A stretch of 40,792 nucleotides of DNA from CALITV01 sp964415795 (lineage in GTDB: Bacteria > UBP6 > UBA1177 > JAKLFG01): contig CAYQBN010000018.1 of the NCBI GenBank assembly GCA_964415795.1, forward strand, positions 1-40,792, written 5' to 3'. Numbering within the stretch: position 1 is the stretch's first letter; every line of letters starts with the position of its first letter. Both the position numbers and the translations under genes were made by a program. A model generated the notes under the pieces. That model was given only the letters and a program-made list of their open reading frames with translations, did not search any database and had not been told where the DNA came from. Positions 1 through 7,626 of the stretch are shown here, piece by piece.

Positions 1-360
1 CCGCACGCTTCAGTTCCGCAAGACGTCGTTCTTCCTCCTCACGACGCCGCTTCTCTTCCTCCGCACGCTTCAGCTCCGCAAGACGTCGTTCTTCCTCCTC
101 ACGACGCCGCTTCTCCTCTTCCGCACGCTTCAGTTCCGCAAGACGTCGTTCTTCCTCCTCACGACGCCGCTTCTCTTCCTCCGCACGCTTCAGCTCCGCA
201 AGACGTCGTTCTTCCTCCTCACGACGCCGCTTCTCCTCTTCCGCACGCTTCAGTTCCGCAAGACGTCGTTCTTCCTCCTCACGACGCCGCTTCTCCTCTT
301 CCGCCCGTTTCAGCTCCGCAAGGCGCCGTTCCTCTTCCTCACGACGCCGCTTCTCCTCCT
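1..360 (-). repeat. Tandem 60-bp coding repeat with 120-bp higher-order copies
   Basis: Six consecutive 60-bp units encode the 20-residue Glu/Arg-rich repeat of the AMIN protein. Positions 1-120 and 121-240 are identical, so a two-unit block has been duplicated recently. Unit 5 is a mosaic of the two types and unit 6 (301-360) has diverged. The array continues past the window edge. Confidence 0.95.
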
Positions 361-904
361 CGCGCTCGGCGGCGAGCGAAGCGACCAGCGATTCCTCCCC
401 GCCAGTAGTCTTCTCGAAGGTCTTCGCCACCGGCCTCTTTTCAGGGACGACCGGTTTCTCAGTCGGCGCAACAGGAGCAACGGTACCTTCTTGCGCCTTG
501 GCAAGCACCCGCTGCTCTTCTTTCTCCTTGATGCGCCGCTCTATCTTGGCAAGCATCGTCTCGATGGTATCATCCTCGACAAACAGTTCCTGACGGAATC
601 CGAGAAGAAGCATATTTTTGCGCTGGAGGATCGTGTAGGCGCTTCCCGAGGTGATGTGGAATATGAGCCGACATCGGTCGCCGGCTCCGCTTCGTTCGAT
701 CTTGGTGACCGTAGCGCCCGGCGGCGGGAATTGCGCCGGCGCGCCGACGCCGGTGATCTCGACGACGATACGCTCCGGTTCGGTGAGGCGGAACGACGAA
801 AAGCTGATAATGCCGCTCGTCTGAAAAAGAAGGAAGTACTCCTCCTCCAAATTGTAAGCGGTCACATCGAGCGCCGCCCAGAGCGTCAGAAAGAGAAAGG
901 CCAT
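1..904 (-). CDS. Secreted AMIN-domain protein with tandem charged coiled-coil repeats (3' end outside window)
   Basis: The frame opens at ATG 904 behind a GGGGAGTG ribosome-binding site and runs off the left edge without a stop (301 codons visible). Residues 1-16 (MAFLFLTLWAALDVTA) look like a signal peptide. Residues about 20-105 resemble an AMIN domain, with the core PERIVVEITGVG; AMIN domains place periplasmic proteins at peptidoglycan or secretin complexes. A Lys/Pro/Val linker follows, then at least six copies of a 20-residue helix-forming repeat (EEEKRRREEEERRLAELKRA). This should form a long coiled coil or single alpha helix. It is the last visible gene of the minus-strand run that begins at 7417. 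Family placement rests on the AMIN-like core only; the function is unknown. Confidence 0.75.
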   Translation of the reverse strand, partial: MAFLFLTLWAALDVTAYNLEEEYFLLFQTSGIISFSSFRLTEPERIVVEITGVGAPAQFPPPGATVTKIERSGAGDRCRLIFHITSGSAYTILQRKNMLLLGFRQELFVEDDTIETMLAKIERRIKEKEEQRVLAKAQEGTVAPVAPTEKPVVPEKRPVAKTFEKTTGGEESLVASLAAEREEEKRRREEEERRLAELKRAEEEKRRREEEERRLAELKRAEEEKRRREEEERRLAELKRAEEEKRRREEEERRLAELKRAEEEKRRREEEERRLAELKRAEEEKRRREEEERRLAELKRA

Positions 905-927
905 CTCACTCCCCGTTCACCGGGGCG

Positions 928-933
928 ATTATA
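928..933 (-). promoter_or_regulatory. Candidate -10 box upstream of the AMIN-protein gene
   Basis: The minus strand reads TATAAT in the 56-bp gap between the glycosyltransferase stop and ATG 904. No convincing -35 element lies upstream, so an internal promoter is only possible. Confidence 0.3.
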
Positions 934-960
934 GCCGAAGAATGGTCTTTGAGAATTTTT

Positions 961-2622
961 TCACGGTACTTTTGATTGATGCTGCAACAAGGTTATCCGG
1001 TCAATGACAAGACAATGATCGTCTTCAAGCGGCTTCAGAAAGAACCGATGCTCGCCACGCGCAAGGTATACCTCGGCGACGAACTCCACCGACCGCTGAC
1101 TGTCTGCCCCCGCAGGGAATGTCCCAAGCGACGCACCGTCCACGAGGAACTCGGTCTCGCCGCCGCACGGTGTCGCGACGACTGTAACCGTGATGCGGTA
1201 CCGTCCAGCGCGCGAAAGGCGATGCACGGCATCCCACCACACACTTTCCCCAGCCTCGCCGAAACGGATACCATAGCCGAAATATCCTGAGAGCGGTGTC
1301 GCCGCACCGAGGAACGAAAACTCCTTCTCGTCCTCGAAGTTGCTTACGAGAAAACCGTACAAAGCGTTTCCGCTTACCGGTTTGAATTTGTATTCGGCCT
1401 CTATGACGATCTCCTCCTCTCTGGACCGCTCAAGCGGCTTGATAACGAAATGGTCGTCCTCTTCAGTTATCCGCCACGCCGCACGGTACCCGCTTCCGAC
1501 CAGAGAGGCGGCCGTCCGTGCGTCGAGAAGCGGAATGCTGTTGAGGTAGAGGTTTCCTCGCCGATCGTGCGGTGGCACCTCTTGGAGCGTAAGTGGATTC
1601 GCAAAGCTGTACCAGTGACCGAAGCAGAACGGAACAAACAGGACGCTTTCACGGATGTCGTATGCCGCCACCAATGCCCGCATCCGTTCGTTCGCCGTGT
1701 ACCATTCGGTATTCTGCCCTCCTGCAAGCGACGGCATAATGATACCACCGGTGAAGAGCACACCCGACAAAGGCACGGCGAGGAGAGCGATCCTCGACGC
1801 CCCTTTCATGCGGTCATAGAGCATGACGAAGCCATGCGCTGCCACGACGAGAAGAGGCGGTATGGCGCTGTAGTAGTAGCGCGGCCCGTAGAAGTTGCCA
1901 TCCTGATGAAAGAGGTAATAGCCGCCGACGAGCGCAATGAAAAGAAAAAACGCCGCCGCGTGCTTTCGCGCACCACGCCACAGCGCTGGAAATATGAAGA
2001 ACCACACGAGCGGGTGGAGCGTTGCCTTGAAGAGCATCTCCGACAGGCGCGTCATCGTCACGAAGAAACCGTGCGCCATCGTGAGCCCTTCCGGCGGCAG
2101 GATGAATCTTGTCAGGCGACGACAGCCGGTGCCGAGGCCGATGTGGTGGCAGAATTGGTTCTCCTCGGTTATCGCAAAAAAGAGGTCCTGCGTGTAAGTC
2201 AGCCACTCGCCGGTGAGCAGATACTGATAGTAAAGATAGCCACCTGCACCTGCGACAAGCGGTACCACGAACAAAAGAGCCGTCACGGGCCGCGGACGGC
2301 CGTGCCGCATAAAGAGGAAGCAGACGACCGCCGCCGCGGTGAAAAGGCCGTCCTGCGGACGCACCGGAACGATGAGCGCGATGCCGAGCGGCACGAGGAA
2401 CGCAGCGAGCGGAAAGATGGTATGGCGCCACGCAACGATCACCGCCATCCCGGAACGGAACCGTTCCCGGTGAAAAAGAAGAAGCCAGAGAAGAAAGAGG
2501 AACGCCGCCCCGTAGAGCAGGTGCACCTGAGGAAAGAAGGCGGTCAGCGGCGTCCAGAAGTGCCCCCGCGTCGCCCACAAGAGGAAGAAAAGAAAACCGA
2601 GCGTCGCAAGAAACCTTTGCAT
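961..2622 (-). CDS. Polytopic GT-C-type glycosyltransferase, short N-terminus, with C-terminal CBM6/35-like domain
   Basis: 553 aa with many hydrophobic segments in residues 1-300. It carries the RPQDG and GPRYYYSAIPPLL patterns seen in GT39/ArnT-like membrane glycosyltransferases, which move lipid-linked sugars at the outer face of the inner membrane. Its first residue aligns by eye with about residue 200 of the homologous protein encoded at 32810-34636, so the first-loop Asp-Glu catalytic region is absent. A stop lies two codons before ATG 2622, and an AGGTG ribosome-binding site sits just upstream. Residues about 395-553 begin IVIEAEY and end FFLKPLEDDHCLVIDRITLL, like a CBM6/CBM35 or malectin-type beta sandwich. 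It lies 55 bp downstream of the helicase gene on the same strand. Activity is doubtful without the N-terminal part. Confidence 0.65.
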   Translation of the reverse strand: MQRFLATLGFLFFLLWATRGHFWTPLTAFFPQVHLLYGAAFLFLLWLLLFHRERFRSGMAVIVAWRHTIFPLAAFLVPLGIALIVPVRPQDGLFTAAAVVCFLFMRHGRPRPVTALLFVVPLVAGAGGYLYYQYLLTGEWLTYTQDLFFAITEENQFCHHIGLGTGCRRLTRFILPPEGLTMAHGFFVTMTRLSEMLFKATLHPLVWFFIFPALWRGARKHAAAFFLFIALVGGYYLFHQDGNFYGPRYYYSAIPPLLVVAAHGFVMLYDRMKGASRIALLAVPLSGVLFTGGIIMPSLAGGQNTEWYTANERMRALVAAYDIRESVLFVPFCFGHWYSFANPLTLQEVPPHDRRGNLYLNSIPLLDARTAASLVGSGYRAAWRITEEDDHFVIKPLERSREEEIVIEAEYKFKPVSGNALYGFLVSNFEDEKEFSFLGAATPLSGYFGYGIRFGEAGESVWWDAVHRLSRAGRYRITVTVVATPCGGETEFLVDGASLGTFPAGADSQRSVEFVAEVYLARGEHRFFLKPLEDDHCLVIDRITLLQHQSKVP

Positions 2623-2677
2623 CTGTCACCTGTTGCGTACACCAAGTGACAGACCGCTCTCCGTTGTCAAAAGTTCT

Positions 2678-5182
2678 TTATCTGTCGGTCTCAAAAAAAG
2701 CGGTAACGCGGCGCACCGTCTGCCGCAAGGAAAGCGGCAGGAACTCTATTCCCTCGGGGAGCGCCTCGAGGAACGCCTTGCCATACCGCTTCGCGGTGAG
2801 GCGGCGGTCGAAGACGACCACCGTGCCCCGGTCCTCCTTCGAGCGGATGAGCCGTCCGATCCCCTGCCGGAACTTGAGTATCGCGTGCGGCAGGGTAAAG
2901 AGGGTGAATCCGTCGCCGCCGATCTCCTTCTCGAGCTTGGCGATGAACCGCGCAACGAACGGATGCGACGGATAGCGGAAGGGCAGACGGACGATGATGA
3001 GGTTGCGCAGCGCATCGCCCTTCACATCTATCCCCTCCCAGAAGGTGTCGGTGGCGAGAAGCGAACTGTCTATCTCGCCGCGGAAGCGCCGCGCGACGAC
3101 CGCCGCCGCCGCATCGTCCTGCACGATGACCGGTAACGAAAAATCCTTGAAATGTTTTTTGGCGAGGTCACGGTGCCGGATGGAGGTGAACAGTACCAAT
3201 GCGCCGCCTTTTGAGGCGCGGATGAGTTCTGCCGCCGCCGTGACGCTTGCCTCTTCGAATCCCGGCTCGTTCGGTTCCGGAAGATCGGCAACCACGAAGG
3301 CACGCAAAGCGTTCCGATAGTCGAAACAGCTCGGCAGATGAAGGTAGCGGATCTTGCGGCTTGTCCGGTCGAGCCCCGCCTCGCGGACGAAGAAATCGAA
3401 TCCTTCTGGTCCTCGGGAAGTAACAAGGGTGGCCGAGGTGAAGACGATACTGCGCACTTTTTCATAGATGTTCTCAGCGAGCACCTTCTGGACATCGAGG
3501 GGAGTCACCGAAAGCCGCAGATTGACTTTTCCCGTCTTCTCGCCCCAGAACACGAGGCGCTCGTTCCTCTCATCGGAAAAGAACAGCGAAAAGAACTCCT
3601 CGAGAGCCATCAGACGACGGATCACCCCCCGCATCTCGGTGAGGAGCGACAACAGGTTATCCTCCTCCCTCGACCGCTTCAACGGATCGTTCTCCACTGC
3701 CTTGGCGGCCTCTTCGACCAACGGATCGAGTCGCTCTACCAGAGACGAAAGGAACAGTCGTACGCGGCCAAACGCTTCCTTGAGCGGCACCCGCGAAGAG
3801 GGATCATCGAACGAAAGGTAGTTCTCCTTTCCCTCCTTGAAACAGTCGAGGCACTCCGGAATGAAGGAATGAAGGTAGAACGGAATGAACGCCGTTATCT
3901 CCCGCGCCATCTTTTCCGCTTTCTGGCGCTCGGCGGCAACAGCATACTGTTCGATGAACCGAGCGAGCAGACCGGTACCGCGCTCGTTATGGAACAGACG
4001 GCGCAGGAGACGAAGGATACCCGAAAGGCTCACCGTTTCGCCGAGAAAGTTCACCGCAGCCTTGAAGAGATTGTGCGCTTCGTCAACGATGAGGATATCG
4101 TAAGGTGGAATGATACCGGCGCCCTGCTCTTCCTCCATACGAAGCGCCACATCGGCCATAAGCAGGTGGTGATTGACCAATATGACCTTCGCGAAGTTCG
4201 CCGCGCGGCGTGACTTATAGAAGAAACACTGCGGAAAGAACCGACAGCGCGCCCGCTCACACGCGTGTTCGTCCGAACAGAGTTCCCCCCACAGATCGCT
4301 ATCTATCGCACTGATCAACGCGCTCTTCGAGCCATCGTGCGGCAGGGCGATCCATGTGGCGATATCGTTGATCGTCGCGGCCGTCGCGGCAGGGTCCTTT
4401 CCCTCGAACGGAAGGTCGAGCGTTCCCTGTCGGAACAAGTCGAATTTGCGAAGACAAATATAGTTCTGACGACCTTTGAGTACCGCGACCGACACCTGGT
4501 CGAATCCCAAATGCTCCTTGAGGAACGGAATGTCCTTTTCAGACAATTGTTCTTCAAGCGCGATCGTAGAAGTACTAATGACCACCCGACGCCCTTCGTT
4601 TCCGCTCACAAAAAAAAGGGCCGGCACAAGATAGCTGAAACTCTTACCGGTCCCCGTCCCCGCCTCGACGGAAAGTATCCCTCCATCGTTGACCATCTCG
4701 GTGACCGCACGAGCCATGTCTCCCTGCGGTGGGCGGAACTCGAAAGCGGGATACCGCTGTTTAAGGATCCCGTCAGGAGCAAACACCGCATCAACTTCAA
4801 AAAGGGGAACCGGATGAATCTCCTCGGGTTTTACCGGCATCCACCGGACTATCGGGAAAATCCGGCTGACAACATTGTCCACGATGTAGGAACCGATACC
4901 GCGCTCAGCCGCCTCGGAGGCTACCGCGATGTCGGCATCGGAGGGACGGATGTCGCCCGAAGGGTGGTTATGGATGAGCACATCACCCGGGCGCGCCGCC
5001 TTGAGCACCGCAGGAACAGCGCTGTCAGTACCGCGTCCGAATAATGTCACCTCATAGACGAAACCGTCCTCGTTCACCTTACCGACGACAAGTATCTCAT
5101 TTCCCTCGTTCGCCGCGATATGGTGTCGAAGAAGATCGATCGCCGAGGAAAGCAGGAACTCCTCAGGCGAAAAAAAGGACAT
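2678..5182 (-). CDS. DinG/XPD-family DNA helicase with N-terminal JAMM (RadC-like) domain
   Basis: 834 aa. Residues 1-110 carry the JAMM metal-site pattern HxHx7SxxD exactly (H71, H73, S81, D84, within HNHPSGDIRPSDAD), with Glu29 as a possible catalytic acid. The helicase follows: Walker A EAGTGTGKS (Lys180), a Cys cluster beginning CSDEHACERARC and typical of the Fe-S domain of DinG/XPD helicases, a DEAH box (VDEAHN) and motif VI QGIGRLIRS. DinG-type enzymes are ATP-driven 5'-3' DNA helicases that remove R-loops or D-loops and help replication restart. The role of the JAMM part is unknown; RadC-like domains usually stand alone. It follows the HU-type gene after 26 bp and has only a weak ribosome-binding site. 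Confidence 0.85.
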   Translation of the reverse strand: MSFFSPEEFLLSSAIDLLRHHIAANEGNEILVVGKVNEDGFVYEVTLFGRGTDSAVPAVLKAARPGDVLIHNHPSGDIRPSDADIAVASEAAERGIGSYIVDNVVSRIFPIVRWMPVKPEEIHPVPLFEVDAVFAPDGILKQRYPAFEFRPPQGDMARAVTEMVNDGGILSVEAGTGTGKSFSYLVPALFFVSGNEGRRVVISTSTIALEEQLSEKDIPFLKEHLGFDQVSVAVLKGRQNYICLRKFDLFRQGTLDLPFEGKDPAATAATINDIATWIALPHDGSKSALISAIDSDLWGELCSDEHACERARCRFFPQCFFYKSRRAANFAKVILVNHHLLMADVALRMEEEQGAGIIPPYDILIVDEAHNLFKAAVNFLGETVSLSGILRLLRRLFHNERGTGLLARFIEQYAVAAERQKAEKMAREITAFIPFYLHSFIPECLDCFKEGKENYLSFDDPSSRVPLKEAFGRVRLFLSSLVERLDPLVEEAAKAVENDPLKRSREEDNLLSLLTEMRGVIRRLMALEEFFSLFFSDERNERLVFWGEKTGKVNLRLSVTPLDVQKVLAENIYEKVRSIVFTSATLVTSRGPEGFDFFVREAGLDRTSRKIRYLHLPSCFDYRNALRAFVVADLPEPNEPGFEEASVTAAAELIRASKGGALVLFTSIRHRDLAKKHFKDFSLPVIVQDDAAAAVVARRFRGEIDSSLLATDTFWEGIDVKGDALRNLIIVRLPFRYPSHPFVARFIAKLEKEIGGDGFTLFTLPHAILKFRQGIGRLIRSKEDRGTVVVFDRRLTAKRYGKAFLEALPEGIEFLPLSLRQTVRRVTAFFETDR

Positions 5183-5208
5183 CCGGGAAGATCAATCGTT
5201 AGAGAACT

Positions 5209-5484
5209 TCAGGAATTGACACGTTGGAGAAGATCCTTACCGGCCTTGAAGAAGGGCAACCGCTTGTTACCGACGCGAATCTTCTCGCCGGTGCGTGGGT
5301 TGCGTCCCTCGTATTCTCCGTAGTGACGGACAACGAAACTGCCGAATCCACGGATCTCTATCCGTTCTTCCTTGCGCATCGCGTCGATCATCGCATCTAC
5401 CATGAGATTCACGAACTGTTCGGCGGTCCGCTTCGAGAGCTTCGCGTGATCGGCAATTACATTGATGAGGTCCGACTTGTTCAT
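5209..5484 (-). CDS. HU/IHF-family DNA-binding protein
   Basis: 91 aa from ATG 5484, chosen because GGAGGAGTG lies directly in front; a longer open frame upstream overlaps bamB. The sequence starts MNKSDLIN. It has the family signature GFGSF and GRNPRTGEK, and the C-terminal PFFKAGKDLLQRVN resembles IHF subunits more than plain HU. Such proteins dimerise, bend DNA and organise the nucleoid or assist recombination and transcription. The gene lies between bamB and the dinG-type helicase, 16 bp after the bamB stop, and is probably cotranscribed with them. No second subunit gene is visible here. Confidence 0.93.
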   Translation of the reverse strand: MNKSDLINVIADHAKLSKRTAEQFVNLMVDAMIDAMRKEERIEIRGFGSFVVRHYGEYEGRNPRTGEKIRVGNKRLPFFKAGKDLLQRVNS

Positions 5485-5500
5485 CCACTCCTCCGCTATG

Positions 5501-6679
5501 TCACTCTTTCGAAAGAACGGCGCTGTTATTACCCGCTTTCGCGTCTTTTGCAAGTATTTTTTGCACCTTTTGCGTTTCCACTACCCCCAGTGAATAAAGC
5601 ACACCCATATCGGAAAGAAGATAAAAAGAAGTTCCATCCCACGCAACCTGTCCCGAGACCCCTTGCGGGATGCGTATCATTGCGAGGCGGCGCTCAAGCG
5701 CCTCGTCATAGAGGGACACATCGCCACCCGCCTCGGTGAAAAGGACATAATTTCCCGCCGACACATAGTTGGTCACAAATGAATCGCTTGGAAAAACCTC
5801 ACGGATCACATGTCCGTCATTCCCGAGAAGCCACACTCCTCTTTCGCCATAGGCGACGAAGGCAACGCCACCGGAGTCCGGCGTGAAGCGAACATTCTTA
5901 AGGTGCTTGTCAAAGAGCGTTATGCGTCCGTCACTCGTTCGCACTATTCCGCTTTTTTCCCCATTGGAGAAGAAAAGGAGATCCCCCTTATCCCACAGCA
6001 GAGAGAAGATGTCGAAGAATTGGCGCTTGTCGCCGATGAAGACCTGTCCGTCCCCCGTCTGATATTTATTATATGGGAGCAATTCATCTACCCCTCCGGT
6101 GACCCGGTGAAGAAAGAATATGATCTGCCCGTTTGAAAAACCGATGGCCACCTTTTCACCAACGCCTACGGGAGAACCGAGAAAAACATAGGAAAGAGGA
6201 TCCTCGCCATAAAAGGTATAGTTCGCCCGCAGAGCGCCGCTCTCCGGATCAACGAGGTAGACCGTGTTCTCGACGAACTGAAGATAAAGCCCCTCGGGGC
6301 GCAAAAGCGGCGACGCAACGAGCGGCGATTTCCCCGACAGTACCCACCGGTCGGACAGGTCGGGGGCAAGCAGGCGGACGACCTGCGATTCACCGACCAG
6401 TATCCCTTCCTTCAGGACCATCGGCGGTACGACGAACTGACCGGTGAAACGGCGCTCCTTCAATTTCCGTCCCGCGCGATCGAACGCCGCGATGCGGCCA
6501 TTCCGGAGCACGGCATAGACCACGCCATCGTGGTAAACGACTCCCGAGAATTCGCGCTTCTTGATGGAAGAGAACTCCTTTTTCAGAGGAACCGCCCAGT
6601 TAACAACGAACGCGACAGGATCGGCGGTACTGTAACACCAATAAACGAGGAGAATAAGCGGAAGAAGCCGCCGCGCCAT
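5501..6679 (-). CDS. bamB: BamB-like PQQ beta-propeller protein
   Basis: 392 aa. It has an N-terminal hydrophobic export segment (RRLLPLILLVYWCYSTA), then recurring beta-strand units of the form GVVYAVLRNGRIAAFDRAGR and ENTVYLVDPESGAL, as in PQQ/YWTD-like propellers. BamB is a periplasmic scaffold of the BAM machine that inserts outer-membrane barrels. The call leans on context: the gene follows a yfgM-like gene by 3 bp (TGA-TAC-ATG), the order seen in E. coli (yfgM-bamB). No clear lipobox is seen, although a Cys occurs at residue 15. Another periplasmic propeller remains possible. Confidence 0.65.
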   Translation of the reverse strand: MARRLLPLILLVYWCYSTADPVAFVVNWAVPLKKEFSSIKKREFSGVVYHDGVVYAVLRNGRIAAFDRAGRKLKERRFTGQFVVPPMVLKEGILVGESQVVRLLAPDLSDRWVLSGKSPLVASPLLRPEGLYLQFVENTVYLVDPESGALRANYTFYGEDPLSYVFLGSPVGVGEKVAIGFSNGQIIFFLHRVTGGVDELLPYNKYQTGDGQVFIGDKRQFFDIFSLLWDKGDLLFFSNGEKSGIVRTSDGRITLFDKHLKNVRFTPDSGGVAFVAYGERGVWLLGNDGHVIREVFPSDSFVTNYVSAGNYVLFTEAGGDVSLYDEALERRLAMIRIPQGVSGQVAWDGTSFYLLSDMGVLYSLGVVETQKVQKILAKDAKAGNNSAVLSKE

Positions 6680-6682
6680 GTA

Positions 6683-7417
6683 TCAGGATCCCTGCTTTTC
6701 TTCAGGGAACCGACCGGCCACCTTGGAGATGAGAGGACTTTCAGGGAATTCCGTTTTGAGTTTGGAGTAATATCCTTTTGCCTTCACGAGGTCATTCAAC
6801 AGCTCGTAGGTGCGCCCGGCGTAGAAGAGCGCGAAATCGCGATACAGCGTTACCCCGGGAAGCGTCAGATAACGCTCCCATACCGCCGCCGCTGCCGCAT
6901 GGTCGCCTCGGTCGAGATGACAATACGCTTCGCCTTCGTATGCTCCGAAACGCAGATCTTCGGGTATGCGCGACTCCGTCTGAAGTTTCTTGAACAATGA
7001 GAGGGCCGCATCGAACTCCTTAAGCCGGTAATGCCCTTTTGCCTTGTAAAAGAGCGCCACATCACCGATGAAGGAGCCGGCATTTTTCTCGGCGGCCGCA
7101 CCGAACTTCTCTACAGCGCTCTTCGTCTTCTCCACATCGACGGCACGCAGGGCGCTTTCCTCCCACAACGAGGCGGCCTCAACAAAAAGCGCCGCTTTCG
7201 CCTCGCGCCGGTCATGCAGCCAACCAGAAAGGAGAATCGAAAGCGCAACCACCGCGATGACAATAATGACCGATCCTATTACGAAATAAGGATGAGCAGC
7301 CACTTGATCCAAGAAAAGCCGTCCCTGTTCTTGGAACGCATCCGTTCCGTTCGCCTGCCTCTCTTCTTCCTTGTCGAGCCGCTTGGGCCTGAATCCTCGA
7401 GATTTGAGATACGACAT
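6683..7417 (-). CDS. yfgM: YfgM-like membrane-anchored TPR protein
   Basis: 244 aa from ATG 7417, which has GGAGG seven bases upstream. An N-terminal charged cytoplasmic segment is followed by one membrane helix (FVIGSVIIVIAVVALSILL) and then TPR-like helical repeats (ALFYKAKGHYRLKEFDAAL, FALFYAGRTYELLNDL). YfgM-type proteins are periplasmic TPR chaperone partners of the Sec translocon and are usually encoded beside bamB, as here. It is the first gene of the minus-strand run and stands right behind a good promoter. Confidence 0.75.
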   Translation of the reverse strand: MSYLKSRGFRPKRLDKEEERQANGTDAFQEQGRLFLDQVAAHPYFVIGSVIIVIAVVALSILLSGWLHDRREAKAALFVEAASLWEESALRAVDVEKTKSAVEKFGAAAEKNAGSFIGDVALFYKAKGHYRLKEFDAALSLFKKLQTESRIPEDLRFGAYEGEAYCHLDRGDHAAAAAVWERYLTLPGVTLYRDFALFYAGRTYELLNDLVKAKGYYSKLKTEFPESPLISKVAGRFPEEKQGS

Positions 7418-7449
7418 ACGAAAACCTCCGGACAACAGTGAACCGCCCC

Positions 7450-7478
7450 CTTATAACGAGAAGACACGGTAGTGTCAA
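7450..7478 (-). promoter_or_regulatory. Sigma-70-type promoter of the yfgM-bamB-HU-dinG run
   Basis: On the minus strand TTGACA (7478-7473), a 17-bp spacer and TATAAG (7455-7450) lie 33 bp before ATG 7417. This is a near-consensus housekeeping promoter. Confidence 0.8.
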
Positions 7479-7557
7479 CAATTTGAAGAAAACAAAGGGC
7501 TCATTCCTCTGCCGATGCCGTTGTTCAAAAAAAATAACGAAAAGAATTGTCAAAAAC

Positions 7558-7585
7558 TTGAAAAAGGAGACTCTTTATATTAAAT
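7558..7585 (+). promoter_or_regulatory. Possible promoter of the charged-helix protein gene
   Basis: TTGAAA (7558-7563), a 16-bp spacer and TTAAAT (7580-7585) lie about 40 bp before GTG 7627 in an AT-rich stretch. The match is moderate. Confidence 0.4.
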
Positions 7586-7626
7586 GAGTGAGACATTTTG
7601 AGAAGTCTCTGGCAGGAGGAGCAGCA

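Noticed and set aside
1..360. Regular 60-bp repeats that could suggest a CRISPR array
   Set aside because: There are no unique spacers; the units are contiguous and encode a 20-residue protein repeat in frame.
1450..2649. 399-codon open frame on the plus strand opposite the glycosyltransferase
   Set aside because: It is rich in Arg/Lys/Glu with no recognisable domain and lies fully antisense to a clear membrane-protein gene.
3338..5044. Two open frames of 291 and 259 codons on the plus strand
   Set aside because: Both are antisense shadows of the helicase gene, which has complete motifs.
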